Source of the DNA: JABSSA01 sp039975755
GTDB lineage: Bacteria; Pseudomonadota; Alphaproteobacteria; Rhodobacterales; Rhodobacteraceae
Length of the DNA stretch: 64,000 bases
Assembly (NCBI GenBank): GCA_039975755.1
Contig: JBDWGM010000004.1
Span: 1 to 64,000, forward strand
Direction of reading: 5' to 3'
The translations under genes and the position numbers were made by a program. Under the pieces are notes generated by a model. It did no database searches, had not been told where the DNA came from, and saw only the letters and a list, made by a program, of their open reading frames with translations. Below, piece after piece: positions 9,034 to 17,455 of this stretch (position 1 is the first letter of the stretch; each line of letters opens with the position of its first letter).

Positions 9034-9178
9034 AGGTTGCCACGACGACGAGACGCCAAAGCAACATTCAGCATCTCGATGCGGGCCTATAACGCTCGAC
9101 CAATTCACAAAGCCCGTCTCGGCCTTCAGCAGTTTCAAGCGTCCGTACGAAAAAAGAACCACACAAAAGCAATTCCAA

Positions 9179-9586
9179 TTACTCTGTTCCTCGGACCTCG
9201 GCTATGGTGGTCTCTCTAAGGCGTTCAATCAGATTTTGTTCAATGTCTTTCATGACCCCCGTCACTCTTTTGAAAAGGGCATGCTCAACGGAACATGATG
9301 GAACTTGATCTTCGTCGCCAGTCGCAACCAAACTTTCGTCAAGCGCCAAATACACGTCTGCCAACGTAATCTCTTGCGGAGGTCTGGCAAGTTTCCACCC
9401 CCCCGCGTGCCCCTTCACAGAAATCAAAAGGCCTTGTTCGCGCAGACGTCCCAAAACACGGCGCACCACAACAGGGTTGGTCCCGACATGATCCGCAAAA
9501 TCGGCAGAAGTTCGCACACGGTTTGGGTCTCCGGCCATGTGGCTGAGCGTGTGTAGAGCAAGAGAAAGGCGGCTATTGCGCTTCAT
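9179..9586 (-). CDS. Rrf2-family transcriptional regulator
   Basis: A 135-residue protein with the Rrf2 winged helix: MKRNSRLSLALHTLSHMA opens helix 1, and VVVRRVLGRLREQGLLISVK plus GHAGGWKLARP are the recognition helix and wing. It has a single cysteine (VPSCSVEHALF), so it lacks the three-cysteine set that holds an iron-sulphur cluster in IscR or NsrR and is closer to the YwnA/CymR-like members. The C-terminal helix is intact. It is divergent from the COG0523 gene, and the shared 105-base promoter region has two inverted repeats, so it may control both genes. Confidence 0.85.
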   Translation of the reverse strand: MKRNSRLSLALHTLSHMAGDPNRVRTSADFADHVGTNPVVVRRVLGRLREQGLLISVKGHAGGWKLARPPQEITLADVYLALDESLVATGDEDQVPSCSVEHALFKRVTGVMKDIEQNLIERLRETTIAEVRGTE

Positions 9587-9608
9587 TTGGGATATGTCTC
9601 CAAGCGTC

Positions 9609-9621
9609 GTTATAATGTAAC
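9609..9621. promoter_or_regulatory. Zur-like palindrome upstream of the COG0523 operon
   Basis: GTTATAATGTAAC is an almost perfect 13-base inverted repeat in the shared promoter region of the Rrf2 and COG0523 genes, 71 bases before the COG0523 start. Alphaproteobacterial Zur sites are AT-rich palindromes with GTTAT and ATAAC arms; this copy differs from that pattern at one arm position. It also overlaps a possible -10 box for the Rrf2 gene. The assignment is from memory of the motif and is unproven. Confidence 0.45.
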
Positions 9622-9642
9622 ATTTTGAGTTGCATTGATCTA

Positions 9643-9659
9643 GTAACAGTATAAGTTAC
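9643..9659. promoter_or_regulatory. Second inverted repeat in the Rrf2/COG0523 promoter region
   Basis: GTAACAGTATAAGTTAC has perfect five-base arms (GTAAC and GTTAC) around a seven-base centre that contains TATAAG, a possible -10 box for the COG0523 gene. A protein bound here would block that promoter. The divergent Rrf2 regulator or a metalloregulator could be the ligand. Confidence 0.4.
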
Positions 9660-9691
9660 GTGACTGTCCAATTTCATTCAGGAGCTCAGTC

Positions 9692-10903
9692 ATGTCAGAT
9701 ACACGTCTTCCCGTCACGGTCCTATCCGGATTTCTTGGGGCAGGCAAAACCACGCTTTTGAATCGGGTTTTAAATAACCGCGAAGGTCGCCGTGTGGCCG
9801 TGATCGTCAATGATATGTCTGAAGTGAACATCGATGCCGACCTCGTACGAGCGGACACAGAGCTTAGCCGGACTGACGAGACTTTGGTTGAGATGTCGAA
9901 TGGCTGCATTTGCTGCACGTTGCGCGATGATCTGCTGGATGAGGTCCGACGCCTCGCGGCAGAAAAACGCTTTGACTACCTATTGATCGAATCCACAGGC
10001 ATATCTGAACCACTGCCTGTCGCCGCAACTTTCGATTTCCGCGATGAAGACGGTCTGAGCCTGTCTGACGTGGCCCGTCTTGATACGATGGTGACGGTTG
10101 TCGATGCGGCCAACCTTTTGAACGACTTCTCGTCCCACGACTTTTTGCGGGACCGCGGCGAGACATTGGGCGAAGAAGACGAACGCACATTGGTGCATTT
10201 GCTGACCGACCAAATCGAATTTGCTGACGTTGTGATCCTCAATAAAGTGGATGATGCAGGGCCGGAAAAAGTTGATGCGGCTCGTAAAATCATCCGCAGT
10301 CTCAACGCGGATACAGAGGTTATCGAAACCAATCAGTCCTCGGTTGCCGCAGAAAAAATCCTTGATACAGGCCTTTTCGATTTCGAAAAAGCGCATGAGC
10401 ACCCAATGTGGGCAAAGGAGCTGTATGGCTTTGCCGACCATGTACCCGAAACAGAAGAATACGGTGTTCAATCATTCGTCTACCGCGCACGTCTCCCGTT
10501 TGTCCCCGAACGTATCCTAGACGTTCTGAATGGTGATCTGCCCGGGGTTATCCGGGCCAAAGGGCATTTCTGGATATCGACACGGCCTGAATGGGTTGCA
10601 GAATTTTCGCTCGCCGGGGCCTTGTCCACCGTTAACCCGCTTGGCACTTGGTGGGCCTCGGTCCCCAAAGAGCGCCGTCCAGAACATGACAGTGCGCGGG
10701 CATATATGGACGCACATTGGCAAGAACCTTGGGGCGATCGCCGGCAAGAGATCGTGTTCATCGGGGCCGGCATTGACTGGACCTCATTGAAAGCGCGATT
10801 GGACGGCTGTCTGGTTCCAGCAGTCGCAGCCATTGGTCCCGATAACTTGCCAGACTTCCCCGACCCCTTCCCTGTCTGGCGTCGCGTAGAGGAAGCGGCG
10901 TGA
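9692..10903 (+). CDS. COG0523-family GTPase (CobW/YciC-like metal chaperone)
   Basis: The 403-residue protein is a G3E-family P-loop GTPase. It has Walker A GFLGAGKTT (residues 13-21), the metal-binding GCICC motif (cysteines at about 72, 74 and 75), ESTGISEP, and the base-recognition motif NKVD. The C-terminal CobW domain ends in DPFPVWR, as in the YciC/ZigA/ZagA group induced by zinc starvation. Such proteins are proposed to deliver zinc to client enzymes. The gene follows a Zur-like palindrome and is directly followed by DUF1826, a partner often found with zinc-regulated COG0523 genes. A cobalt role in B12 synthesis is less likely, as no cobalamin genes are near. Confidence 0.88.
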   Translation: MSDTRLPVTVLSGFLGAGKTTLLNRVLNNREGRRVAVIVNDMSEVNIDADLVRADTELSRTDETLVEMSNGCICCTLRDDLLDEVRRLAAEKRFDYLLIESTGISEPLPVAATFDFRDEDGLSLSDVARLDTMVTVVDAANLLNDFSSHDFLRDRGETLGEEDERTLVHLLTDQIEFADVVILNKVDDAGPEKVDAARKIIRSLNADTEVIETNQSSVAAEKILDTGLFDFEKAHEHPMWAKELYGFADHVPETEEYGVQSFVYRARLPFVPERILDVLNGDLPGVIRAKGHFWISTRPEWVAEFSLAGALSTVNPLGTWWASVPKERRPEHDSARAYMDAHWQEPWGDRRQEIVFIGAGIDWTSLKARLDGCLVPAVAAIGPDNLPDFPDPFPVWRRVEEAA

Positions 10904-11535
10904 ACTTTGTCAGGAAAACTGTCCAAGATGCTGCTGTTGGCGTCGGTATTGCCGATGACCCGGCGTCGTTGAACACGTTCTTGCGACCCGGCAGTGCGGC
11001 AACAATCTGGCGCAGGCAAACGCCCCCACATATTCAAACATGGCTAGATGGTCTTGACCCAGAGGACCTGCCATTTGGTCGAGAGATCGTATCGCCAAGC
11101 GCAGTCGCTAAAACTGCTGAGGACTTTTGCGATATATCGGGTATGCCCAAAGGGGCAGAACGAGAATGGCTTCTCAATGACATCGCATCTTTGGCCAACA
11201 TATTCTCGGATCTCATGCAGGCGAAATTCCTGCGGCTGCGACTAGATGTTATCACCAACAACGCTTGTAGAAAGTTCCACATCGACGCGATCACTTCGCG
11301 TTTGGTTTGCACGTATCGCGGCACGGGCACACAATATGGAATTTCTTCTGATGGCAACGATCCCAAACGTGTGTTCACAGTGCAAACGGGCGCGCCCATT
11401 TTGCTGCGTGGCACATTATGGCCAGAGCAACCGCCCTCTGGTTTGCTGCACCGTTCACCCCCGATTGAAGGCACCGGTGAGACCCGGCTTGTCTTGGTAT
11501 TGGATCCGGTGCATGAACCGAAAGATGAAACATGA
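10900..11535 (+). CDS. DUF1826 domain protein
   Basis: A 211-residue soluble protein. The start is GTG at 10900, overlapping the COG0523 stop by four bases (GTGA), so the two are translationally coupled. DUF1826 has no known activity, but genome-context work places it beside COG0523 GTPases in zinc-limitation regulons. The C-terminal half contains FHIDAITSRLVCTYRGTGTQ and ends with PPIEGTGETRLVLVLDPV, which look like a beta-rich fold. The histidines and cysteines might bind metal, but I cannot demonstrate a site. Confidence 0.75.
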   Translation: MNFVRKTVQDAAVGVGIADDPASLNTFLRPGSAATIWRRQTPPHIQTWLDGLDPEDLPFGREIVSPSAVAKTAEDFCDISGMPKGAEREWLLNDIASLANIFSDLMQAKFLRLRLDVITNNACRKFHIDAITSRLVCTYRGTGTQYGISSDGNDPKRVFTVQTGAPILLRGTLWPEQPPSGLLHRSPPIEGTGETRLVLVLDPVHEPKDET

Positions 11536-11804
11536 AGCGTAATCTTGGGCAAAGCAGCCTGCCCCGCAGACGGCGCTCTGGCGATCACATGCATGCGTAT
11601 GACCGACTGCCCGCCCCGTTGCGGCGATGGCTGTCAGAAGCAGCGTTACCATGGTCCCCCGCATCGGTTCGACGCATCTGGGCGAAATCGCGGGCCAAAG
11701 GCCTTTCCCCTGCCGAGGTTCTCATGTCATTAAGCCATGCAGAATCTCGAACGCTGGCCCGCGACCGACAATCCATCGATTTCAAAATTAAATCTCAAAT
11801 CTGA
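11532..11804 (+). CDS. Small basic protein, DUF6525-like
   Basis: A 90-residue, arginine-rich protein with no signal peptide or membrane segment. The core YDRLPAPLRRWLSEAALPWS and the ending LARDRQSID resemble the small DUF6525 family of Rhodobacteraceae; I assign this from memory. It overlaps DUF1826 by four bases (ATGA) and lies 11 bases before the second binding protein, so it is an integral part of this operon. Function unknown. Confidence 0.6.
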   Translation: MKRNLGQSSLPRRRRSGDHMHAYDRLPAPLRRWLSEAALPWSPASVRRIWAKSRAKGLSPAEVLMSLSHAESRTLARDRQSIDFKIKSQI

Positions 11805-11815
11805 AGGAAAAATCC

Positions 11816-13339
11816 ATGTCTCTGTTTTCACGGCTTGCCTTTAGTGCCTTCGTGGCGCTTGGCTCTGCCCTTCCAGTAGCCGCCCAAGAGGGCAGCTTGA
11901 CGATCTCTGTCGGCTTCGGCCCAACCGACGAAGTGCCCGACCCTCGGGCGGGTTACAACGGCTGGATGTCAAACCAAACCGGCGTAACCGAGACACTGAT
12001 GGGGATCGATTACGATCTGAAACTTTATCCTCGCCTTGCAGAGAAAATCGAACAATCTTCACCGACAACTTGGCGTGTGACGTTGCGGGATGGCCTTGCG
12101 TTCCAAGATGGATCACCGGTCACATCGCAATCCGTGATTGATGCGATCGCGCCAATCTCGATCGAAGATCATCCGGGTAACAACGCCCGTGTTGCGAAGC
12201 TTCTTGATCTTGCTGGCATGTCTGTCGATGGTGACAATGTGGTTGTGTTTGAAACAAACAGCCCAAATGCTGCGTTTCCTTGGACACTTTCTGAACCGGG
12301 GATCGCCATTCTCGGTGAACCCTCGGACGCGTTTCCAATTAATGCGACAGGCCCATACATCTTTAAAGAAGCCGTCCCCGAGCAGCTTTACCGCGTCGAA
12401 GCCAATCCGAATTACCGTCTTGGAACACCCGGTCTCGAAGAGGTCAAAGTCGTTGTAGCTGGTGATCCAGCAACTGCGGCACTGGCCTTCGAAGCCGGTG
12501 AAGTCGACATGGTGATCAACTATCCAGAAACCGACTTTGATCGCATCAAAAGCACCGGCGCACTTGGATTTTCGGCCCCCACCGCGCGGCTATATTTCTA
12601 TACAGTCAACGCAGCCAATGGCCCCATGGCGAACCCGTTGATACGTCAGGCCGTTTCGATGGCAATTGACCGCCAAGGCGTTGTTGATGCCGTGCTTTCG
12701 GGTGTTGGTGGTGTACCTGCCGAAACTGTCTTTCCAGAAGGCAAGGGTTGGGCAGCGGACGTTTCTTCACCTTATGATCCTGCCAAAGCAGAAGAACTGT
12801 TGGCTGAAGCCGGCGCCGTCAAAGACGGTGGTCGCTGGATGCTTGACGGCGAGCCGCTTGAGATCGACATCGTGACCTATTCGTCCCGTGCCGCTTTGCC
12901 GCCGACTGCAGAATTGACCCAAGCCTTCCTTTCCGCAATCGGTGTGACCGCCAATGTAAAAGTCGGTGAATGGGGTGCAAGCAACGACGCAATTGCTGCC
13001 GGCGAAGCCGACATGTTCTTGCAAGCTTGGGTAACCACACCGCAAGGTGATCCCGGTGCGGTATTAGAGACCCTATTGAAATCCGACGGTGGTTCAAATT
13101 CAGGTAATTACGCAAACCCTGCCTTGGACCAACTGCTCGGTGACGGTCGTCTGACATTTGAACAAGAAAAGCGTGAAGCGATCTATGACGAAGTACAAAA
13201 GATCATTGCGGCAGATGCTGCCATGATCCCCGTCTTCCATGTCGCTCAAGTCAACGTATCCAAGCCCGGATTGACCGGTTATGCCGTTCATCCAACCGAA
13301 ACATATTGGATCACGCACGAGACGAAGTTCGTTAAATGA
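11816..13339 (+). CDS. ABC transporter substrate-binding protein, peptide/nickel family 5 (importer 2)
   Basis: The 507-residue periplasmic protein starts with a signal peptide cleaved after PVAAQ. The mature part shows family 5 features: LAFQDGSPVTSQSVIDAI, INATGPYIFKEA, NPLIRQAVSMAIDRQGVV and a C-terminal MIPVFHVAQVNVSKPG. A good ribosome site (AAGGA) precedes the ATG. It differs clearly from the importer 1 binding protein, so the two systems are not a recent duplication. Being downstream of COG0523 and DUF1826 in one transcript, its cargo may be a zinc or other metal complex, but a peptide cannot be excluded. Confidence 0.85.
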   Translation: MSLFSRLAFSAFVALGSALPVAAQEGSLTISVGFGPTDEVPDPRAGYNGWMSNQTGVTETLMGIDYDLKLYPRLAEKIEQSSPTTWRVTLRDGLAFQDGSPVTSQSVIDAIAPISIEDHPGNNARVAKLLDLAGMSVDGDNVVVFETNSPNAAFPWTLSEPGIAILGEPSDAFPINATGPYIFKEAVPEQLYRVEANPNYRLGTPGLEEVKVVVAGDPATAALAFEAGEVDMVINYPETDFDRIKSTGALGFSAPTARLYFYTVNAANGPMANPLIRQAVSMAIDRQGVVDAVLSGVGGVPAETVFPEGKGWAADVSSPYDPAKAEELLAEAGAVKDGGRWMLDGEPLEIDIVTYSSRAALPPTAELTQAFLSAIGVTANVKVGEWGASNDAIAAGEADMFLQAWVTTPQGDPGAVLETLLKSDGGSNSGNYANPALDQLLGDGRLTFEQEKREAIYDEVQKIIAADAAMIPVFHVAQVNVSKPGLTGYAVHPTETYWITHETKFVK

Positions 13340-14019
13340 CACTTCGAGTGACCGGCCTGAGTGCAATTCGCTCGGGCCGGACCATCCTTCATCCTACCTC
13401 TCTTGAATTAGAGCCCGGTGCCCGCATCGGGCTTGTTGGTTCGTCGGGGTCGGGAAAATCCACCCTTGGCCATGCTCTGATTGACAACTTGCGCAGGCAA
13501 GGATGTAGTGTGGCGCATGTTCCGCAAAGCCCCGACGAGGCGTTGGACCCGCTGCGCAGTATGGCCTTTCATTGGCAAGAGGCCGAACAAGCCTTGGGTT
13601 TGAACCGAGGCGAAGCCGATCAAACCGCACTTTTCCAAGCACTGAAGATCGAAGGGGGCGACCTTGGCAAACGACCATGGGGTTGGAGCCGGGGGATGCA
13701 GCAGCGCTTTGTCATTGCGATGTCTTTGATCGGGTCGCCCGACTTGATTGTCTTGGACGAACCCACATCGGCCTTGGACCCTGTCGTGGCTGCGGCAACA
13801 ATGGACTTGCTTGACCGGCATCTTGCAAACCGTGATACCGCACTGATGTTGATTACCCACGATCTTGGACTTGCTGCTCGACGAGTCACGACATTGATGG
13901 TCATGGATGAGGGGCGGATCATTGAGCAGGCCCCCACCGCAGAGATTTTGGAAAACCCACAAACACGAACAGCACAATCGTTAGCAGCCCACCGAAACTG
14001 GATGGCCTTACCATGTTGA
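13336..14019 (+). CDS. ABC transporter ATP-binding protein, divergent signature (importer 2, first)
   Basis: A 227-residue ATPase with Walker A GSSGSGKS, Walker B LIVLDEPTSALD and switch LMLITHDLGLA. The signature motif is WSRGMQQR instead of LSGGQ, so the third position is Arg. The protein is shorter than the importer 1 counterpart. It overlaps the binding-protein gene by four bases and the next ATPase gene by seven. Since the flanking permeases are intact, it is probably functional, perhaps with lower ATPase activity. Confidence 0.83.
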   Translation: MTLRVTGLSAIRSGRTILHPTSLELEPGARIGLVGSSGSGKSTLGHALIDNLRRQGCSVAHVPQSPDEALDPLRSMAFHWQEAEQALGLNRGEADQTALFQALKIEGGDLGKRPWGWSRGMQQRFVIAMSLIGSPDLIVLDEPTSALDPVVAAATMDLLDRHLANRDTALMLITHDLGLAARRVTTLMVMDEGRIIEQAPTAEILENPQTRTAQSLAAHRNWMALPC

Positions 14020-14735
14020 TGGTGGATCAGGCTTCGGTCAAGCGAGGCAATTCAGTCGCGCTGGAAGACATTTCACTGTCCCTTCTCCCTGGCAAAACCT
14101 TTGCCGTCGTTGGTGAAAGCGGCGCAGGGAAATCCACATTGGTCACGGCCATTCTCGGCCTGCTTCGGCCATGGAAAGGGGCGATCACATGGGACGGCAA
14201 CGCCGTTTCCAGCTGTCGACCTGCTTTGGTCATGCAAGAACCAAGGTTTGCGTTCAACCCAAGCTTGCCTCTAAAGCGGTCAGTGATGGAACCGATTGTG
14301 GCGCAACGTTTAAAAGAGCCTAAAGAACGGTTCAAGCGACTGTGTAACGGGCTCGAGCTGCCCATCGATCTTCTGGACAGACGACCAAGCGAAGTGTCTA
14401 TCGGGCAGGCCCAGAGGGCCGGTATCCTCCGAGCATTGATCGCCGCTCCTCCTTTGGTTTTGTTCGATGAACCACTCTCGGCACTAGACGCCGTCATTCA
14501 AAAACACACAGCAAAACTCATCGCGGAACTACAACGTGAGGAAGGTTTTGCCGCTTTGATCGTCACACACGATCTTGGCTATGCTGTAGCCCACGCCGAT
14601 GAGATTGCGGTTCTCAAAGCGGGTCGCATTGTAGAGATCGCCGACCCACAAACCTTTGCGACCAATCCTAAGACTGACTATTGCCGAGCCCTACGAGATG
14701 CGGCAATCGCACTTGGGGCGCTAGAGGCGATTTGA
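14013..14735 (+). CDS. ABC transporter ATP-binding protein, divergent signature (importer 2, second)
   Basis: A 240-residue ATPase with Walker A GESGAGKS, Walker B LVLFDEPLSALD and LIVTHDLGYA. Its signature is VSIGQAQR instead of LSGGQ, with Ile at the third position. Together with its partner (WSRGM) both composite ATP sites depart from consensus. The stop codon overlaps the start of the permease gene (TGATG). Confidence 0.83.
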   Translation: MLMVDQASVKRGNSVALEDISLSLLPGKTFAVVGESGAGKSTLVTAILGLLRPWKGAITWDGNAVSSCRPALVMQEPRFAFNPSLPLKRSVMEPIVAQRLKEPKERFKRLCNGLELPIDLLDRRPSEVSIGQAQRAGILRALIAAPPLVLFDEPLSALDAVIQKHTAKLIAELQREEGFAALIVTHDLGYAVAHADEIAVLKAGRIVEIADPQTFATNPKTDYCRALRDAAIALGALEAI

Positions 14736-15673
14736 TGATCGTAAGTTTGCTGGGCTTCCTTCTTAGAGCTGTTGTGGTCCTTGCAGGGACGGCTGTCGTG
14801 ACGTTCGCCCTGCTTTGGAATGCGCCCGGTGACCCGGCACAAGCAATTGCGTTGGCGCGATTTGATGCCTTGGTGACAGAAGACGTCATCGAGCTGGTCC
14901 GAGAAGAGGTCGGATTAGACGCCAATTTCTGGACCGCTTTCAAAAATTGGGTTGGTCCCTTGCTGACGCTTGATTTTGGGCACTCGGCCGTCACCGGCCG
15001 CCCGGTTTGGCCCGATCTTTGGGCCGCGATAACCTATACCTTGCCATTGGCTTTGGTCGGTCTTGCTATTGGCCTTGCCATTTCATTTCCGCTGGCAATC
15101 CTCGCAACCAAACGACCGGGTGGATGGCTCGACCGCTTTGCCGTTGCCATCGCGTCACTGGGTGCTTCAATCCCGGCGTATTGGCTTGGTCTGTTGCTCA
15201 TTTTACTCTTTGCAGTGCACTTGGCATGGCTTCCCGCTATGGGGGCTCGAACGCCTGCACATGCGGTTCTTCCGGCCCTCACGCTTGGCTTGGGTCTTGC
15301 CGCATCTCTGACCCGGATCATTCGTTCCGGCATCTTAGAAGCCAAAGGCCAACCCTTCCTTCCCGCGATCCGACGTCGTGGCGTATCATCAAAAAACATA
15401 GCCCGCGACCACGTGGCGCCACATGCCGCCATTCCTGTCGTAACAGTTTTTGGGCTGGAACTGGCCTTCCTTCTTGAAGGGACCGTTATGGTCGAAGTCA
15501 TCTTCGGCCGTCCCGGTCTTGGAACATTCCTAGTAAATGCAATCGAGGCCCGCGACTTCCCTCATGTGCAAGCAATCGTTGTCCTGACAGCGCTGCTTTT
15601 TGTAACCGTCAACGTCATCATCGATATCGTCTATAAAGTGATTGATCCCCGGATCGGACAGCACGATGCGTAG
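14735..15673 (+). CDS. ABC transporter permease, DppB/NikB type (importer 2)
   Basis: The 312-residue inner-membrane protein starts at the ATG that overlaps the previous stop (TGATG). LLWNAPGDPAQAIAL is the DppB motif after helix 1, and EGTVMVEVIFGRPGLGTFLV is the conserved C-terminal motif. About six helices are visible. The gene order here is SBP-ATPase-ATPase-permease-permease, in contrast to importer 1 where the permeases come first. Confidence 0.86.
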   Translation: MIVSLLGFLLRAVVVLAGTAVVTFALLWNAPGDPAQAIALARFDALVTEDVIELVREEVGLDANFWTAFKNWVGPLLTLDFGHSAVTGRPVWPDLWAAITYTLPLALVGLAIGLAISFPLAILATKRPGGWLDRFAVAIASLGASIPAYWLGLLLILLFAVHLAWLPAMGARTPAHAVLPALTLGLGLAASLTRIIRSGILEAKGQPFLPAIRRRGVSSKNIARDHVAPHAAIPVVTVFGLELAFLLEGTVMVEVIFGRPGLGTFLVNAIEARDFPHVQAIVVLTALLFVTVNVIIDIVYKVIDPRIGQHDA

Positions 15674-16460
15674 TGTTGTCGCTTTGGCCGGAGCAATCCT
15701 TGTTCTTGCTGTGATCGGGCCACTCGTGGCTCCATATGACCCGACTGCGATCAATATTCCCAAGCGGCTTTCCCCTCCAAGCGGCGAATTCCTGTTGGGC
15801 ACTGACGCATTGGGGCGGGACATACTGTCCCGGTTGCTACACGGATCCCGGTGGTCACTCGGGTTGGCTTTTCTCATTTCCTTTATCGGCCTTTGCATCG
15901 GCACCTTGATCGGCCTCACTGCAGCACTTGGTGGAAAGCTGGCTGATTGGATTGTGATGCGCACGACGGATACTTTTCTTGCCTTTCCAGATCTCGTCGC
16001 CGCCGTGGTCATCGCAGGGTTGTTGGGGGCAAGCACGTGGAGTTTGATCTTTGCACTGACCGTCGCCGGTTGGATGCGATACGCACGCGTTGCGCGCGGC
16101 ATTGGCCTGTCACTTCAAACCCGAGGATTTGTGATTCAGGCCAAACTCGCCGGGATGTCCCCTTGGTCCATTGCGCGCTGGCATTATTTGCCGTCGCTTT
16201 TGCCATCCCTAACCGTTGTATGGACGGGTATGTTTGCCCGCGCGATCCTTGGCATCTCTGCCCTTGGCTTCCTTGGTTTTGGTGTCCAACCGCCAATGCC
16301 GGAATGGGGCACGATGCTGCTTGATGCGCGTATCCATATGCGATCCACCCCTCTTCAAATGATCTGGCCGGGATTGGCCGTTGTCATCAGTGTCCTTGCA
16401 ATCAACCTTACCGGAGACGCCTTGCGCGACGCCCTTGCAGATGAAGGGAACCATAAATGA
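15666..16460 (+). CDS. ABC transporter permease, DppC/NikC type (importer 2)
   Basis: A 264-residue membrane protein with the diagnostic LLGTDALGRDILSRLL and the end motif FLGFGVQPPMPEWGTMLLD. I chose ATG at 15666, overlapping the previous gene by eight bases; an in-frame TTG at 15642 is possible but less likely. It completes importer 2 and overlaps the EamA gene by four bases (ATGA). Confidence 0.86.
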   Translation: MRSVVALAGAILVLAVIGPLVAPYDPTAINIPKRLSPPSGEFLLGTDALGRDILSRLLHGSRWSLGLAFLISFIGLCIGTLIGLTAALGGKLADWIVMRTTDTFLAFPDLVAAVVIAGLLGASTWSLIFALTVAGWMRYARVARGIGLSLQTRGFVIQAKLAGMSPWSIARWHYLPSLLPSLTVVWTGMFARAILGISALGFLGFGVQPPMPEWGTMLLDARIHMRSTPLQMIWPGLAVVISVLAINLTGDALRDALADEGNHK

Positions 16461-17341
16461 GCGGAGTAGACCGTCCGTCATTGGGGATCGGTCTGCGTAT
16501 CTTATCGGGTGTGCTTGGTGCGGGCATGTTTATCAGTGTCAAAGCCGTAAGCGACGATGTACCCTTGGGCGAGATCGTCTTCTTTCGATCGTTCTTTGCC
16601 TTCATCCCCTTGATCATTTTTCTCTGGGTTCGGAATGAATTTCCCAGTGGATTGGCAACCAAAAGACCGGGCGCGCATTTCATGCGGTCGGCCTTCGGCG
16701 CCTTGGCGCTGTTCTCGTCTTTCGCAGCAATCGCACGGTTGAATGTGGCCGAAGCGATTTTGATCGCTCAACTCTCACCCATGTTAATGGCAGTCGCTGC
16801 TTTCTTCTTGTTGTCCGAAAAGCTTACGGTATGGCGCATCGGCGGTTTGGCCCTTGGGTTTGCCGGTGTTATCGTGCTGGTTTGGCCAGAGATTAATAGC
16901 AGTTCAAATAACCCAGAGCGATTGTTTGGATACATCATTGGTTTGGTTTCGGCGGTGCTTTCAGCGCTGGCCTTGATCATGGTGCGCAACTTAAACAAGA
17001 CCGAAAGCCCCGGCGCGATAGCCCTCTATTTCGTTCTCGCGTCGATGATCGGCGCCTTGTTCACCATTCCGTTGGGATGGGTGATCCCGGAAGGCCGAAC
17101 ATTGGTTTGGTTGATCGCGGCGGGCTTGTTTGGCGGTTTCGCCCACATCGCGATGACACTGGCGTTTCGCTTTGCTGAGGCATCAAGACTTGCCCCCTTT
17201 GAATACCTCGCCTTGCTCTGGCCAATCCTGGCGGATTTGTTCATCTTCCGGCTGCAACTTTCGTCAGCGTTTCTCTGGGCATTACCCCTAATCCTAGCGG
17301 GGGTCCTATTTGCCGCGTTTGAAAATAAGAAACGCGGATAG
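16457..17341 (+). CDS. EamA-family (DMT superfamily) transporter
   Basis: A 294-residue protein with ten predicted helices in two EamA repeats; the first has FFRSFFAFIPLIIFL and the second has GLVSAVLSALALIMVRN and PFEYLALLWPILAD. DMT proteins usually export amino acids or other metabolites. It is the last gene of the COG0523-DUF1826-importer 2 operon by a four-base overlap. In Pseudomonas an EamA protein (CntI) exports the metallophore pseudopaline, a suggestive parallel, but no metallophore synthase is present here. Confidence 0.85.
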   Translation: MSGVDRPSLGIGLRILSGVLGAGMFISVKAVSDDVPLGEIVFFRSFFAFIPLIIFLWVRNEFPSGLATKRPGAHFMRSAFGALALFSSFAAIARLNVAEAILIAQLSPMLMAVAAFFLLSEKLTVWRIGGLALGFAGVIVLVWPEINSSSNNPERLFGYIIGLVSAVLSALALIMVRNLNKTESPGAIALYFVLASMIGALFTIPLGWVIPEGRTLVWLIAAGLFGGFAHIAMTLAFRFAEASRLAPFEYLALLWPILADLFIFRLQLSSAFLWALPLILAGVLFAAFENKKRG

Positions 17342-17455
17342 ATCGAGGCTTGAGCCGCGCCTTCCATTGATCGCTTGGACCAACCCAAGGGACCAGAAAA
17401 ACAGGCAGACTAGACAGGAATTTTGCCTTGCTGTCATGTAAGCCACAGATAGTAT

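Noticed and set aside
2279..17341. A full metallophore biosynthesis system of the Cnt type
   Set aside because: The EamA, MFS and Opp-type importers fit, but no nicotianamine synthase-like or opine dehydrogenase gene is present.
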